Assembly (NCBI GenBank): GCA_004154925.1
Contig: QJNS01000112.1
Location: 186,001-250,000 of the forward strand
DNA: 64,000 nucleotides
Source of the DNA: Monosporascus cannonballus
Taxonomy: Eukaryota; Ascomycota; Sordariomycetes; Xylariales
Direction: 5' to 3'
Position numbers and translations under genes: made by a program. Shown piece after piece: positions 22,501 through 33,779 of the stretch. Each line of letters starts with the position of its first letter. Within the stretch, counting starts at the first letter, position 1. The notes under the pieces are model-generated. The model had not been told where the DNA came from, searched no databases, and saw nothing but the letters and a program-made list of their open reading frames with translations.

Positions 22501-23428
22501 CGCGTCCCCGGAGGCCGTGCGCGTCATCTCGGGGGAGATGTGGACGCCGAAGATCGAGCCCTCGTGGCCGGCGAAGACGAACAAGACCTCGCAGCTCGAG
22601 TCGGGTCCCTCCCCCTCGTCCTCCCCCGGTTCGCAGCAGCCGGGCCGGTACTTCCAGACGAGGATCTCGCCGAACACCGTCCCGGCCGCCACTAGGACGC
22701 GGTCCTCGGCCACCCAGGCCAGGTTCCCGGAGTAGAGGATGGGGCGCGACGGCGACCGCACCCTCCCGAACGCGATCGTGGCCCCGTCGCCGCTACCGTG
22801 CACCTCGATCGCCTCGTTGTGCGCCGTGAGCAGGACGACGCGGTCCTCGCCCCCGGCGAAAGGTGAGATCGCGCCGTCGAGGATCCAATCGGGAGCCTTC
22901 GCCTCCTCGACAGGTGGGCTCCCCGCTACTACCGAAGATTCGTGGTGGACAGGGTCGCCGTAGGCGATAGCCTCGATGAGCGCTACGGGGATCACCGTCA
23001 CGGAATGACCGCCCCAGGCCAAGATGCTGCGAGGAGGTTTCCGGGAAGAAGTGATGGCGGCAGCGGCGGACGCATCACGGCCCCTCGGCAGCGGCGGCGG
23101 CACCGCGATGCCATGGATGGGCTGCGCCCGGAAGACGGACAGCCGGCCGAGGAGGCGGGCGGACGCGACATCGTAGACATTGATGTCGGTGTCCTCGCCG
23201 GCTAGGACGCAGCGCCGCCCATTGCCCGACGTGTAGAATGCGAGGGCCGTGACGGGATTCAGTATGTGCTCTCGGCGGAGTCGGCCGAGGGGGGCTAGCT
23301 GCGGCCGGTTAGCAACCGGGTTTTGTACACATATAAATATCGCATCTTATGAAAGAAAACCCCGAAAAGGAAGATTTGTAGCGATGAATTTACATTTCAA
23401 CACGGATAGGACGAACCTCGGGAGACAT
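19576..23428 (-). CDS. WD40 protein of the WDR6/Trm734 (Rtt10) family
   Basis: Large WD40-repeat protein of about 1,244 aa. In yeast the family member Trm734/Rtt10 partners Trm7 for 2'-O-methylation of the tRNA anticodon loop at position 34; human WDR6 partners FTSJ1. Repeats seen include FAGHEGSIFGVHISPE..ASCSDDRTIRVWDI, MAHLSRIWHVEFP, IYSFGEDSTAQKWHLTF, HSGKHIWSRAIHSS, GREIKAISASPAGRYIATGAEDTAIRIWEY and STSNDQRVKTWKL at the end. The main exon is 19576-23298. No ATG precedes it in frame before a stop. The best start is a 4-codon exon (MSPE, 23417-23428) joined over intron 23299-23416 (GTTCGT..GCTAACC..CAG), giving MSPE-LAPLGRLRREHILNPVTALAF. That start exon is inferred and the donor is non-consensus. 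The body is certain. Confidence 0.88.
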
Positions 23429-23429
23429 A

Positions 23430-23897
23430 GGGCCGGCCGATAAGCATGTACGCCCGAAACTGCCCTGTGAGGAAGTCGACCTCGTGATAAGGTTGAAGAG
23501 CGCGACCCCGGATTTCCAATTTTTACCTTTTACAAGTGTTGGGCAGGAGGGAATTATCTGTGAACCCAGCCGAATGGCTTGGTGTTCAAATTATTAATGA
23601 CCTCGTGCAAGTTCCATGGAAGGAAGGAAAATCCGGCGAACAAATATAATGAGTTTAGAGTCATCGCATTTTGTATCACATTATGCTCTATGGAATTGTG
23701 CTCGAGATATGCCGGTCCATTTCCAGGACCCACTTGCAAAATCTCTTTAAAAAGCCTAACACCAAAGGCGAGGAACCGTAGTTGTCACCCATTTCCAAAC
23801 CCGAACGCCGACAATGCAGTTCCATAACCCAACCGACTGGTTTGTCTGTTTTATCGTCTTCGTCATGAAACACCCCCCCCCCTCCATCTCTTAGACA
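23430..23897. other. Intergenic region between WDR6 and SUR7-like genes
   Basis: No gene supported. It contains a C-homopolymer at about 23871-23882, just beyond the SUR7-like stop codon. Confidence 0.4.
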
Positions 23898-24965
23898 TTA
23901 GCGGGAGTGAGAGTAGGGCTCGTAGGCGAGATCCGGCTGTCGCATTCCACTTCGTTGCGGCAAACCGAAGCTATAGCTGTTCTGCTGTGTTTCGCCGATG
24001 GGCTGATACGAGCCGGTAGGAACGAGCTTCTCGTGCTCATCGGAGTGTCGCGACCTCTTCTGGTAGGGCCGGTTCTCGGGTTTGCAGCAGCAGATGGTAA
24101 AGAGCCAGAAGGAGCTGGCGGCAATCGCCAAGGCGGCCCCGAGCCACGCGACGGTTAAGAAGCCCATGTGGAAGTTTGCACGGGCGCCCTGAGCGGAACC
24201 GAAACTCTCGATGGTGCCGACGGCGACACTCGCCATGACTGTCATCATGGCCGCAGCGCCGACGACGAACAGGGCCGCAATGCCGGAGATGAGCCACGTG
24301 ACGCAGGAGATGGCACGAGAACACGCGGTGAAGAGACCGATGGCAAGCTCTAAACCCAACGCGATCATGGCGATGATATAAACCACCTCGGTCCACTTGT
24401 TGAGCTGCTCGAACGCCCTCAATCCGTCAACGATCCTGGGGATAGCGGTGTCGTTGGCGCCGGGTATATTTTGCAACGTGGCCAGAACGCTGGTGTTTTC
24501 GCTCATGCGACCCTCAGCCCAGTTGAACCGCGGCTCGGTACAGTTGTGGGAGTCATCTTGGTATGTCGCACAATAACCCCAGAGGTTGATGTCGTATACC
24601 TTGGCGAGGCCGAGGTCCCTGGCGGTGAGACCGTTGAGGCCCTCGAGGCTGTCGAGATTGCTGAGGAGCGACGAGGCCTCCGTATTACTGTTCTTGAGGT
24701 CCTCTATGGCGGCCTCGTCGTGCCAGTTGAGGGAGGACTCGTGCGCACGACTGTTGATGTTGCTAAGCTGCTCGAGCTGGCTACTGTTGACGCCGGCAAG
24801 GTCGCCGAGGACGCCGGCGTCAATAGTCAGGTTCGACACATCGATTCGGAACATGTACAGAGCGGTGTCGGTGACCCCGGTAAGACCAGCAATCAGCATG
24901 CATACGACGCTGGCTACCGTCAAGATGAACGGCAGGGCCACGCAGAAATATCTCCCGATACTCAT
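23898..24965 (-). CDS. SUR7/PalI-family (claudin-like) plasma membrane protein
   Basis: Four-helix membrane protein of about 355 aa from the ATG at 24965 (MSIGRYFCVALPFILTV..). An in-frame ATG at 25052 would add 29 basic residues; the inner start leaves the first helix near the N-terminus as usual. The first helix (FILTVASVVCMLIAGL) is followed by a long extracellular loop with the family signature INLWGYCATY..HNCTEP, where the paired cysteines lie. Three further helices follow (VVYIIAMIALGLELAIGLF, LISGIAALFVVGAAAMM, FLTVAWLGAALAIAASSF). The cytosolic tail (CCCKPENRPYQKRSRHSD..) is polar. Family members sit in eisosome/MCC patches or act in pH and cell-wall signalling. The eisosome core gene Pil1 lies 20 kb away (44107). 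Confidence 0.87.
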   Translation of the reverse strand: MSIGRYFCVALPFILTVASVVCMLIAGLTGVTDTALYMFRIDVSNLTIDAGVLGDLAGVNSSQLEQLSNINSRAHESSLNWHDEAAIEDLKNSNTEASSLLSNLDSLEGLNGLTARDLGLAKVYDINLWGYCATYQDDSHNCTEPRFNWAEGRMSENTSVLATLQNIPGANDTAIPRIVDGLRAFEQLNKWTEVVYIIAMIALGLELAIGLFTACSRAISCVTWLISGIAALFVVGAAAMMTVMASVAVGTIESFGSAQGARANFHMGFLTVAWLGAALAIAASSFWLFTICCCKPENRPYQKRSRHSDEHEKLVPTGSYQPIGETQQNSYSFGLPQRSGMRQPDLAYEPYSHSR

Positions 24966-25569
24966 GCTGGATCTTTTCCTTTTCGCAGTCTTGTGTGCTT
25001 TTAGTGTTGCCGAGGGTCGCCTATGGTTGTATCCGCGAGATGCGAGATGCAATATACCTTCAGCAAGCGAATGAAGTTTAGTGGGAAACGAGAGTATCCG
25101 TCGAGGGAGTAGAAGATCTAGACCTGAATGACCCCTCTACGATGGAGAAATCACGTAGGTCGAAAAATAGATGAGAGAGATAGAAACTCCAAATTTCGGA
25201 CGCCTCGGGAGGGTGAGAGGTGCTACTTGTACGAATAAAAGAAGTAGGTTGGTAGCTGCCGAAACAGATAATCCTACCAACTTTGTCCGATCAATCACAC
25301 TACTTCGCACTCTCCCCATGTTTCGAGGCTGAGCACAGCAAACAGGATTGCACATTCTCGGTGGCGCAGTCTCTGACACTTACGCAGCAATGCCGTTCAG
25401 CCGGGTAAGCAAAGCCGGGGGGGGATCCCGATAAATGCAGTACCTAGCTAGCAACTAACGTAGTAATCTCGCTGCCTTTCAACATACATCCATGTAGATT
25501 TGGAGACGGGTGTCAGGCGGTGTCGTGGCTGCTGCGCGGCCCAGGTAGGAAGGCAGGGCAGGAACCACA

Positions 25570-25781
25570 CAGGACCCTCCAATCGAATTTGCACTTTCGA
25601 CCACGGCATAAACCGTGATATTTTCAAAAAAAAACCAATTGTGGTATCGCTCTTGATGGAATATGGACTCTGTCAGTTACCTTACGCTTCATATATAATA
25701 TTTACTATTATTTCGTCATAAACCACGGTACCCGGCCGGGAGTGGGAATAGGGCTGGCGCAAATTCGATTGGAGGGTCCTG
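25570..25781. repeat. 23-bp perfect inverted repeat pair
   Basis: The sequence at 25570-25592 (CAGGACCCTCCAATCGAA then TTTGC) is the exact reverse complement of 25759-25781. The arms are separated by 166 nt that also hold ACCACGG motifs near each arm. It could be the ends of a small foldback or MITE-like element, or an inverted duplication; no target duplication was recognised outside the arms. Confidence 0.75.
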
Positions 25782-28689
25782 GTTGGGTTCATCGAAGGGT
25801 CCCCCCAAACTTCTACTTAGTAAAGTGCTTTTTCAGCCCAGCTGTCGTGGCTGGTTTTATAGTAACACTCAAAGCCCCCCGCATGTGCGCCATCCGGCCA
25901 CTTAAAACACATGTGGCGCGCGAGCCACCCACTTAATACGCGTAGTCCGTCTCCACAAACTTCCGTCACATCAGCGCTTAAAGCGAAACTAGAGAAATGA
26001 GGATCCTCCAGGCTGACATCATCCGCCGCTTGTCCATTTTGAGTAACGTTAAGTAGTAAAGTCTGCACATTTTGAGTCGTTTGAAACAGAGGAAACCAGC
26101 ATCGCATAGAGCCTCCTCTTGCCTTCCTTAACAATTCCATATGATTTTCAGGGAACCTACAATATGTCCATCATCCATGGTTGCCCATAATGATCGCTAG
26201 TGATTGCACGTCATCGTAGTGCGGTATTCCGCATATCATCCTCGTCTGGAAGGCTGGGAAACAGCTGCCTTCGCTCCGTGACGTATGCGTCGAAGGAGGA
26301 GGCAGAAGGTTCATCGGCGCTTTGATAGAGAAGACGAGATAGGCGTGTAAAATATAATTAATACGTCTTCGACGGATTGGCGTGGCGCAATCGAGGCCAG
26401 ACCCCGAGGTGGGCTCTCCAGACGAGAGAGTCCAGCGTCACTTGTGGCCGAAGCCCTAACATAGATATTCCAAAAATACGCTGGTGCCGTCTTTTCCCGA
26501 GATTAGGCTTCGCCCGAAAACAGGTGCCTTACGAGGTCGGATGCCATCCACCCACGTGCCGCCTCATCGCTCAGCCTCCTTCGCCACCCCACATTACAGA
26601 GAAACATTTATCACGTTCGAGGCCTTCTAAGCTCCTGAGCAAACGGTCCCTAGGTGATCCCCATGGTTGTCGATATAAAGTGAGACCGGTCCATTGGTAA
26701 CCAACTTGGAGGATAACGCACCCGTCTCCCTAACCTCTTTCCGGCGCCCTGATACGTGCCTTTTACCGAGTCGGCTTCGAGCTAGTTAGTCCACTGGCAG
26801 CTCATGGTTTGTAACGGCGCAATTTCGTGCTACCTACGTCGTTGTAATTCGCTTAATAGGGGAACGGTGTGTTACAGAAAGACAGTTGGCATAGCCGGAC
26901 CCGTGACCCGTCTTGGTGTATAAAGTACAACCTCTGCCTTGAGGAAGACGGACGTTGACCCCAGCAGCAGGAGCCCCCTTGGGCAGCTACGCATAAGATT
27001 TGCGTTGATACCCTTCTCCGCCGGCTCTCTAACGTACGTATTCGAAGCTATCTTGGCCGAGCAATTAGCTGCGAACCCTACGGCCAAGCGGCGCTCGACC
27101 AGCCCCTCGGTCCTGTTGGCGGTGAATCCGCCAGCTTTATTTCTGAACGCGACAGGGGTGTCGAGAGTTTCTGAGGACTTGCGCACATGCCAGAGGCAGT
27201 CGAGTCCATCCATAGTAGGTTCAACTTCAAGAAAAATGTTATTAATGACTTCACACACCTCCGGACAAGCCTCGCTACTCAGACAGCTGATCGAAACTGG
27301 TGCGCGGCCCAGTCGTTGGCTACGCGCGTGGAGCGGGCACATCCGAGCCGTGTGTTAATTTCAAGAGTAGTTATTTACGAAGACATAGTTTTGCCTCCAT
27401 ATATAAGGGCCCACCTAGCCTATGTTCGTGGACGGGGCATGTGTATATTCTCACTGTTATCGATCATCGACGGATCACGTTTCACTTATGTGAATAAGCT
27501 TCGTAGGTTCAAGTCTCCGCTGTTGCACTACGTCGCTCTAACCCACGCTTGATCGGGCCACATTATGGGGTCCCTTTCTCTGCTACAAAGGTCTAGAGCG
27601 GACAAGCCGCGGGACGCATGCACCAGCAGACTGACATCCCACGTGCCTCCCATTTCAATAGTACCGACGATGCGGACGGTGCTGTCCAATCAGCCGTGGA
27701 CATCTCAAACCTTAAACCTCATGTGGTCACTTGACGTGCTGTCTGCTTCAAGAACGTAGCAAGCCTTGTCGAGAATCCTACCCGCCCTTTCTCTTGATGT
27801 CACCGCCCTTGCAGATGCTTGTTGCTCTCCCGTCTATCGTTTCTAACTGCAGCCGGTTCGGATTGTGCCTAGGAGTTACGCGCATATCAAGATGGGCAAA
27901 TGGGCACATGTCTCGCTGGTCAGTCAGTCAGTTATGTTCACATGGCTCTATGGTTCCAGACTTCGAAGTCTCTTTTCCATCACACGGGATCTCTACCGAA
28001 GCACGTACGAGTTAGCAGCTCTCTATTATACTATTCTATATAACTACATCCCTGCCATGGCCAAGGCAAGAAGCTCTTGGAAAGGTACTGATCAACTTCG
28101 AGGCTCCAGTCGACCTAGCAGACTGGACGAACGGACGCCGCCTTACCGCCCAACCCGAACCTCGCTACACGAAGTTGACCATCCAGGAAAACCCCGCCGC
28201 GCCTACTCAGCCGAGGATGACACATTACGCACTAACAGCAGCCCTAGGCTTGCCCCAGCTTGAACTGGATCCTTATCAGTAGATTCCTTTAGAGTATACC
28301 CCGTATACCAATTCCGCCTTTCCAAAAATTCGATCATCTTTGATACTGGGGTATGTCTCAAGTACAAAATCGAATCTCCCAACCGCGTTTTGAAAGCCAC
28401 TGGCAGCCAGAAACAAATACCAAACGGGCACATAGATACCTACGAACTAAGTAAACTCGTATATGGACTCGTATATCGACGGCCATATGTGCGAACGCAC
28501 AGGCGTAGGTACGCGTACGGCCTCGACTGCCAGAAGGCCACACCATAACCGGTAGCGGCAACGACGGCTAACTTAAACAGCAATATACTCCATGAAAGGT
28601 CAGATCATGTTATCCGATTGGCTACTTAGTGTCCGTCTACGAGCGCATATCAAAAATGCAGCAACCGCCTATTGTGTGGTCTTCTGGCG

Positions 28690-28800
28690 TATGGGGGCGT
28701 AGCTCAGTAATGACATAGCACCACTGATGCTATGCTACCACACCACCAGGCCGGAGCTGCATGTGTGCCAAGCCATAGGTTCTAAGCCAGAAGACACAGG
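28690..28800 (+). repeat. tRNA-derived (SINE-like) sequence, tentative
   Basis: GGGGGCGTAGCTCAGT resembles the 5' end of tRNA-Ala and includes a pol III A box. A perfect 7-bp stem-loop (CATAGCA-CCACTGA-TGCTATG) follows, and a B-box-like GGTTCTAAGCC lies about 75 nt downstream. It does not fold as a full cloverleaf. A weakly similar stretch (ACCACACTACC..TGCATG) occurs at about 43396-43480. Reading this as a decayed SINE is inference. Confidence 0.35.
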
Positions 28801-29879
28801 GTCTAGACAAAACCAAGGAAAAACTCTTCGCATCGTCTCATGTGAGACGCTTGGCGCACTCCGTGACACACACACCAACGAAACTAACTCTACTTCGTAG
28901 TAGGTAGGCACTAACACCTCCCTCCCTGAGTCTGCCGCAGGCACTGGTAGCAATGAACGGGCCTGGACCTTTCGAACATTTGCCATTGTAGAAATGGTAC
29001 GTAGAAATGGTACGCCAGCACCCCTTACTGATTCAGTTCTCGTTGGCGGAATTCTATATATCTGACTCAACTCATATGCTGATAGATTAAACCCCCATGC
29101 ATGTGTGTTCCCCTAGATAGAGTAGATATAGGTAGGGCTACTAGGTATGTTGGAGACTACTCACTAACTTGGAAGTTGCCAAACCTCCCGCGCTGCAAAG
29201 TCTTCGCGAGTGGTTCTTTCGTTCTTTGGTTGGTTCTTCACCTGGGCTCTGGGCTCTACTTGTGCGCCTGTTTACTTGGCGCTGCAACCAACCTCTTGGA
29301 ACCTCCGCCTGCTATACGTTGGTCTTTAACAATCGTGTTACGCCATGTGGGTGCTAGGTGCATACAAAGAGATAGGCGGCCGTCTGCCCATTATACGTTA
29401 TATCTGGCTCTCTGCTCCCTACTACCTGACTGTCTTCAGCTCAACCGACACTCGGCTATATATTATCGCTATTGCCCATTGGGGGACACCCGCAGGTTGT
29501 ATACGCCTCACCGTGACCTAAGTACCTACCTGATTAACCCAGCAAGGCCAGCCAAGCCAACAGCTAGTGTACATACAGCATACATACAGGGTATACTAAC
29601 TTGCGGATGGACCCACGAATAACTAACTACCTAGGTACCTACGTCTTCGTGCACACACGGCAGTAGTACCCCTGTATGGTACAACAACTTCAGCCTCTTT
29701 GCAACTCGGCCTACCTTAGTGTGACTATCGCCGATGAGAAAGCAAATCTAGCAGCCATCAACTGAAACCCAACCTGCCGCATCGATGTGCATCCACTAGA
29801 GTCTCTCCCCCTGCTTGCCTTATACAATTCCATCTCATAACAACAACACGCATATACATACCTGTACTTAACTCTAACA

Positions 29880-30729
29880 AAAGTTTAAAAGTGCTGCTCC
29901 CCGCATTTTTCCTTGCACACGCTACGCTAAACCGCTTGACTAACCATCAAGTCGGCGACGATCGTCATTGTACTGGAGTAACAAACCTCAACCACATCAT
30001 ACCACTTCTCTCTCCCTCTCCTTCAGCCTCTCTTCCCACCCTCTTCTCCATCTGCCTCGTATTTGATAATCTAACCCCTTCCTCTTCGAAGCTACCTAGA
30101 TCCATACTCCTGACTAGATTTATTTGAACGGATACCTAAACCGCGTGTGTCGGGGTTAACTAAGATTCGCCCTCTGCCGCCATCCGTCGACGGCCTCTTT
30201 CTCCTCTTCTCCGAAGCAACCGGCAGACTCGACTATCTTGCTGCGAATGGGGCCGACAACCCGATAGCCCTCTCCTACCTAGTAGATCAGTTTACCCGAC
30301 TACCGTCACGCCACATCCCGGTCCTCTCCATGCACCGAGCCCAGGTACTACTATTCTTAGTCCCGAACTCCTTCCGATAACCCCGTCCGCTCAACACCGC
30401 ATTCGTCTTCAAACCTCTTTCCGTCCTACGACCGCCCGTCAACCTCAACGTCTATTTAACTGACCGGCAACCATCTCCACAACCACGGACAACAAAACGG
30501 CTCGACGAAGGTCCTCCTCCGTCACCCTTCTCCTTTCCCTCTTGGATCACCTATTCCACCCTCCATAACAGAGGCCCGCGTTGCCAAGAACCACATCATC
30601 CTGCGACCTGGTACCTCGGGCTGAGCGGCGAGAGCCTGGCCCGTTTTCGGACAAGAGAATATCCATCTTTAGAATTGTTCTGTACATACTCACCTGTCAC
30701 ACGACCTAACGCGCCCCTGACACTATAGT
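29880..30729 (+). promoter_or_regulatory. Pyrimidine-rich leader upstream of PPZ gene
   Basis: Roughly 850 bp rich in C/T runs (CTCTCTCCCTCTCC near 30010, CCTCCTCCGTCACCC near 30510). No supported gene lies between the gene-poor stretch and the phosphatase start codon. CT-rich tracts of this kind are common at fungal promoters and transcription start regions. The start site itself is not visible. Confidence 0.45.
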
Positions 30730-32482
30730 ATGGGAAACCAGGGCTCCAAGGAGGGCGGAAGCTCATCCAAAGGTGCCACCTCTCCGGAGTTCCAGTCATA
30801 TCCTTCATTCAGCAGGTCCGATACCAGGGAATCCTCGCGTTCGCTCCGGGCTCTTCGGTCGAAAATTCCGGGCAGTAAGACGGACAGCCCACGGAATTCC
30901 GCCATCTTGTCCAATGGGAACGGAGATGCCTCCCTCGATAGGTCGGATGCCGCGTCGGTGAAATCCGGGAAGGGTAGCAAGTCGAGAACCGGTCAAGGTC
31001 GTGTCGAGCCGACCTCTCCTCAATCTCCCCAGTCCGACATCCGAAACTCGCCGACCAGCGAAGACCAGCCGCCGCCGTCTCCCATCCGGTCGAGTTCCCT
31101 GATAGCCGGACATGGGGACATCGATGCGGCCAAGGCCGCGGGCGAGGTAGATCACGTCTCGGACCAGCCGCCTTCCGGCGCGGTCAACTCAAACCCAAAC
31201 GCGCTGCAACAACCCGGCGCGTCTATCCTGGTCAAGAGGGAGGATACCATCAACCCCGTATCGAATAGCAGCGCCAACCTCATGGCCAAGGACGACGTCA
31301 CGACCGGCGGCGTCGCCATGAGCGAGATCAAGGACATCGACCTGGACGACTTCATCAAGAGACTTCTCGATGCCGCGTACACCGGGAAGGTTACCAAGAG
31401 CGTCTGCTTGAAGAACGCCGAAATCGTCGCCATCTGCCAGAGGGCCCGCGAGTGCTTCCTATCGCAGCCGGCACTGCTGGAACTCGACGCCCCCGTGAAG
31501 ATCGTGGGCGACGTCCACGGCCAGTACACCGACCTTATCCGTATGTTCGAGATGTGCGGTTTCCCTCCCAGCTCCAATTACCTCTTCCTCGGGGATTACG
31601 TCGACAGGGGCAAGCAGTCTCTGGAAACCATCCTGCTCCTCTTATGCTACAAGCTCAAGTACCCCGAAAACTTCTTCCTCCTGCGCGGGAACCACGAGTG
31701 CGCCAACGTTACCAGGGTATACGGTTTCTACGACGAGTGCAAACGGAGGTGCAACGTCAAGATCTGGAAGACGTTCATCGACTGTTTCAACACCCTTCCC
31801 ATCGCCTCGATCGTGGCCGGCAAGATCTTCTGCGTGCACGGCGGCCTGTCCCCGGCCCTGACCCACATGGACGACATCCGCAACATCGCCCGCCCCACCG
31901 ACGTCCCCGACTACGGCCTACTAAACGATCTGCTCTGGTCCGATCCGGCCGATATGGAACAGGATTGGGAAGCCAACGAGCGAGGCGTCAGTTATTGCTT
32001 CGGCAAGAAGGTCATCACCGATTTCCTAGCGGTGCACGACTTTGACCTTGTCTGCCGCGCGCACATGGTTGTCGAGGATGGCTACGAATTTTTTAATGAC
32101 AGGGTTCTGGTAACGGTCTTCAGCGCACCCAACGTGAGCAGATCCACGCCCTATACTACCGATCAATGCTAACCACGCGCGCTAGTACTGCGGCGAATTT
32201 GATAACTGGGGTGCCGTCATGTCCGTCTCTTCCGAGCTCCTCTGCAGCTTCGAGCTCCTGAAGCCGCTTGATTCCTCCGCGCTCAAGAGCCATATTAAGA
32301 AAGGCCGCAATAAGCGCAACACCATGCTAAACAGCCCGGTACGTAGAGCCTCAGACCCGCCCCGGCCCCGCCCCCCGCGGCGGCCGGCGGGCCGCCCCCC
32401 CGCCCCCCCCACCCCCCCCCCCCTCCAGCCTCGTCTAACACGTCTACCGCAGCCCGCAAGCGTCTATCCTCAGAGCGTATAG
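30730..32482 (+). CDS. ppz1: Serine/threonine protein phosphatase PPZ type
   Basis: PP1-related phosphatase of the fungal PPZ class, which acts in salt tolerance, potassium transport and cell-integrity signalling. Exons are 30730-32133, 32186-32338 and 32453-32482; introns are GTGAGC..GCTAACC..TAG and GTACGT..TCTAACA..CAG. The protein is 528 aa. The N-terminus [14 protein letters not shown] fits N-myristoylation at Gly2, as in Ppz1. Residues about 10-195 are a Ser/Pro-rich, probably disordered extension. The catalytic domain follows, with metal and active-site motifs [35 protein letters not shown] and [18 protein letters not shown] across intron 1. The C-terminus is PASVYPQSV. Intron 2 is very C-rich (runs of up to 13 C, about 32395-32423). 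The gene appears intact. Confidence 0.95.
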
Positions 32483-32489
32483 GATTCTC

Positions 32490-33779
32490 TCCGAGTCGGC
32501 TCGGGAAGAGATTTCTGCCCGAACTACGCAGATCAGGTCCTATCGCGAAGACGTTTTATCTGAAGGTTTCAATCATAGGCACGTGACGAGATTACAATTT
32601 TCGGTTCTGCGAGCTCTCGAACAGGTCTGACAATAAGAGCCCCGGAAGGGTACTTCTGCAAATCAACAGTTGGGGGCGGAGCAAAGACGGACTACGGTCG
32701 TCGAACCCACAGCAGAAGCTGTACTCGGTCAGACGACCCAATAAGAAGCAATGGTGTCGCCAAGCCTCAGTTGGCGAGGATATAGCAGTCCAAGCCCAAC
32801 CGAAACAGACCGGAAACGGTCCAGTAAGGCGACAGTCCGTCCCTCCGACAGGTAATACGGGGAGAGGAGGGTGGCGCGCTTATAGAGGTGGAACATGATT
32901 CCTTCACTCCTTCGTCCCAGCCGCCAGCTACGAGGATGTGGGCCCGGGGGGCCAGAAGGACGCAGCGTGCTTGGTTTGGGGGAGACGGTTTGTGTACAAT
33001 ATTTCCGGGAGTTCCAATGGGCTATTCAAGCGCTAATCGGTGGGCGTCGTCGGGCTTTAGCTCGCTGTCAGCTGGTGCTAACCGTGCATACGAGGCGGTT
33101 CTTTTTATTGAGTTGCCCGTGATGGTTATTATTTTCGTATAAAAAAAATAACTTATGAAGGAATGGGATTAACATCTAAGGCCGAAACAAAACCGGGATT
33201 TGGACGCCCCTCGGATCTGGTACCGTCGCTGTAAACCGGCTTCCCATGCTACCATACACCGGACGCCCTTTTGTTTGCTTTTAGGTAACCTACTGGATAA
33301 ATAGATTAATAAACCTTCCCGTCGGCGATCCAGAGTGTGCGAGCGTTTAAGATTTTTGACCTAGTGTGACGCGAGCGGCTTTGGGAGGCACAACACAGCT
33401 GTCGTGGATCTCTCTTCCAACAAAAACCCATAGATGTGGTAGTATTGTAAGACGAGAAAACTTCCTGACGTATTGCCGAATTGAGGTCGCCTGTCGAATA
33501 TTCTGTAAGCAGCCTCAAAATAAATACAGACACGCACCACTACACGCGCGAGAAATGCGATAAACTAGTGATCCGTAAAACAAACGATGTATTTAGGGGG
33601 AAATCCGGCATTTCGAAAAGAACGCGGTACGATACAAGGCCTAATATAATGCCAAACATAGCAGTACGGACACCCTTCGCAAAATAAGTTAATTATAAGA
33701 AGGCAGCTCCGACTAGAGAAAAATCAACTAAAGCAACTGCAAAGTTTAACCACCAACTTACGGGTAGCTACCCGCGGTT
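32490..33779. other. Intergenic region after PPZ
   Basis: Nothing supported. Short frames at about 32890-33140 and 33306-33690 show no domain. It probably includes the PPZ 3' untranslated region. Confidence 0.4.

Larger units (their letters stand above)
25100..29880. other. Gene-poor stretch of 4.8 kb
   Basis: No gene could be supported here. Open frames are short, overlap on both strands and match no family I recognise; the longest is about 170 codons (29101-29622). Composition is moderate, not RIP-like. It contains a 23-bp inverted repeat pair (25570-25781) and a tRNA-like A/B-box sequence (about 28690-28800). Several stretches around 28.4-29.7 kb look like diverged repeats. Confidence 0.5.

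Noticed and set aside
26872..27358. Overlapping frames of about 140-156 codons on both strands
   Set aside because: No domain, no splice context, and equal support on each strand.
29101..29622. 173-codon frame
   Set aside because: No recognisable domain; sequence around it looks like non-coding leader-type or repeat DNA.
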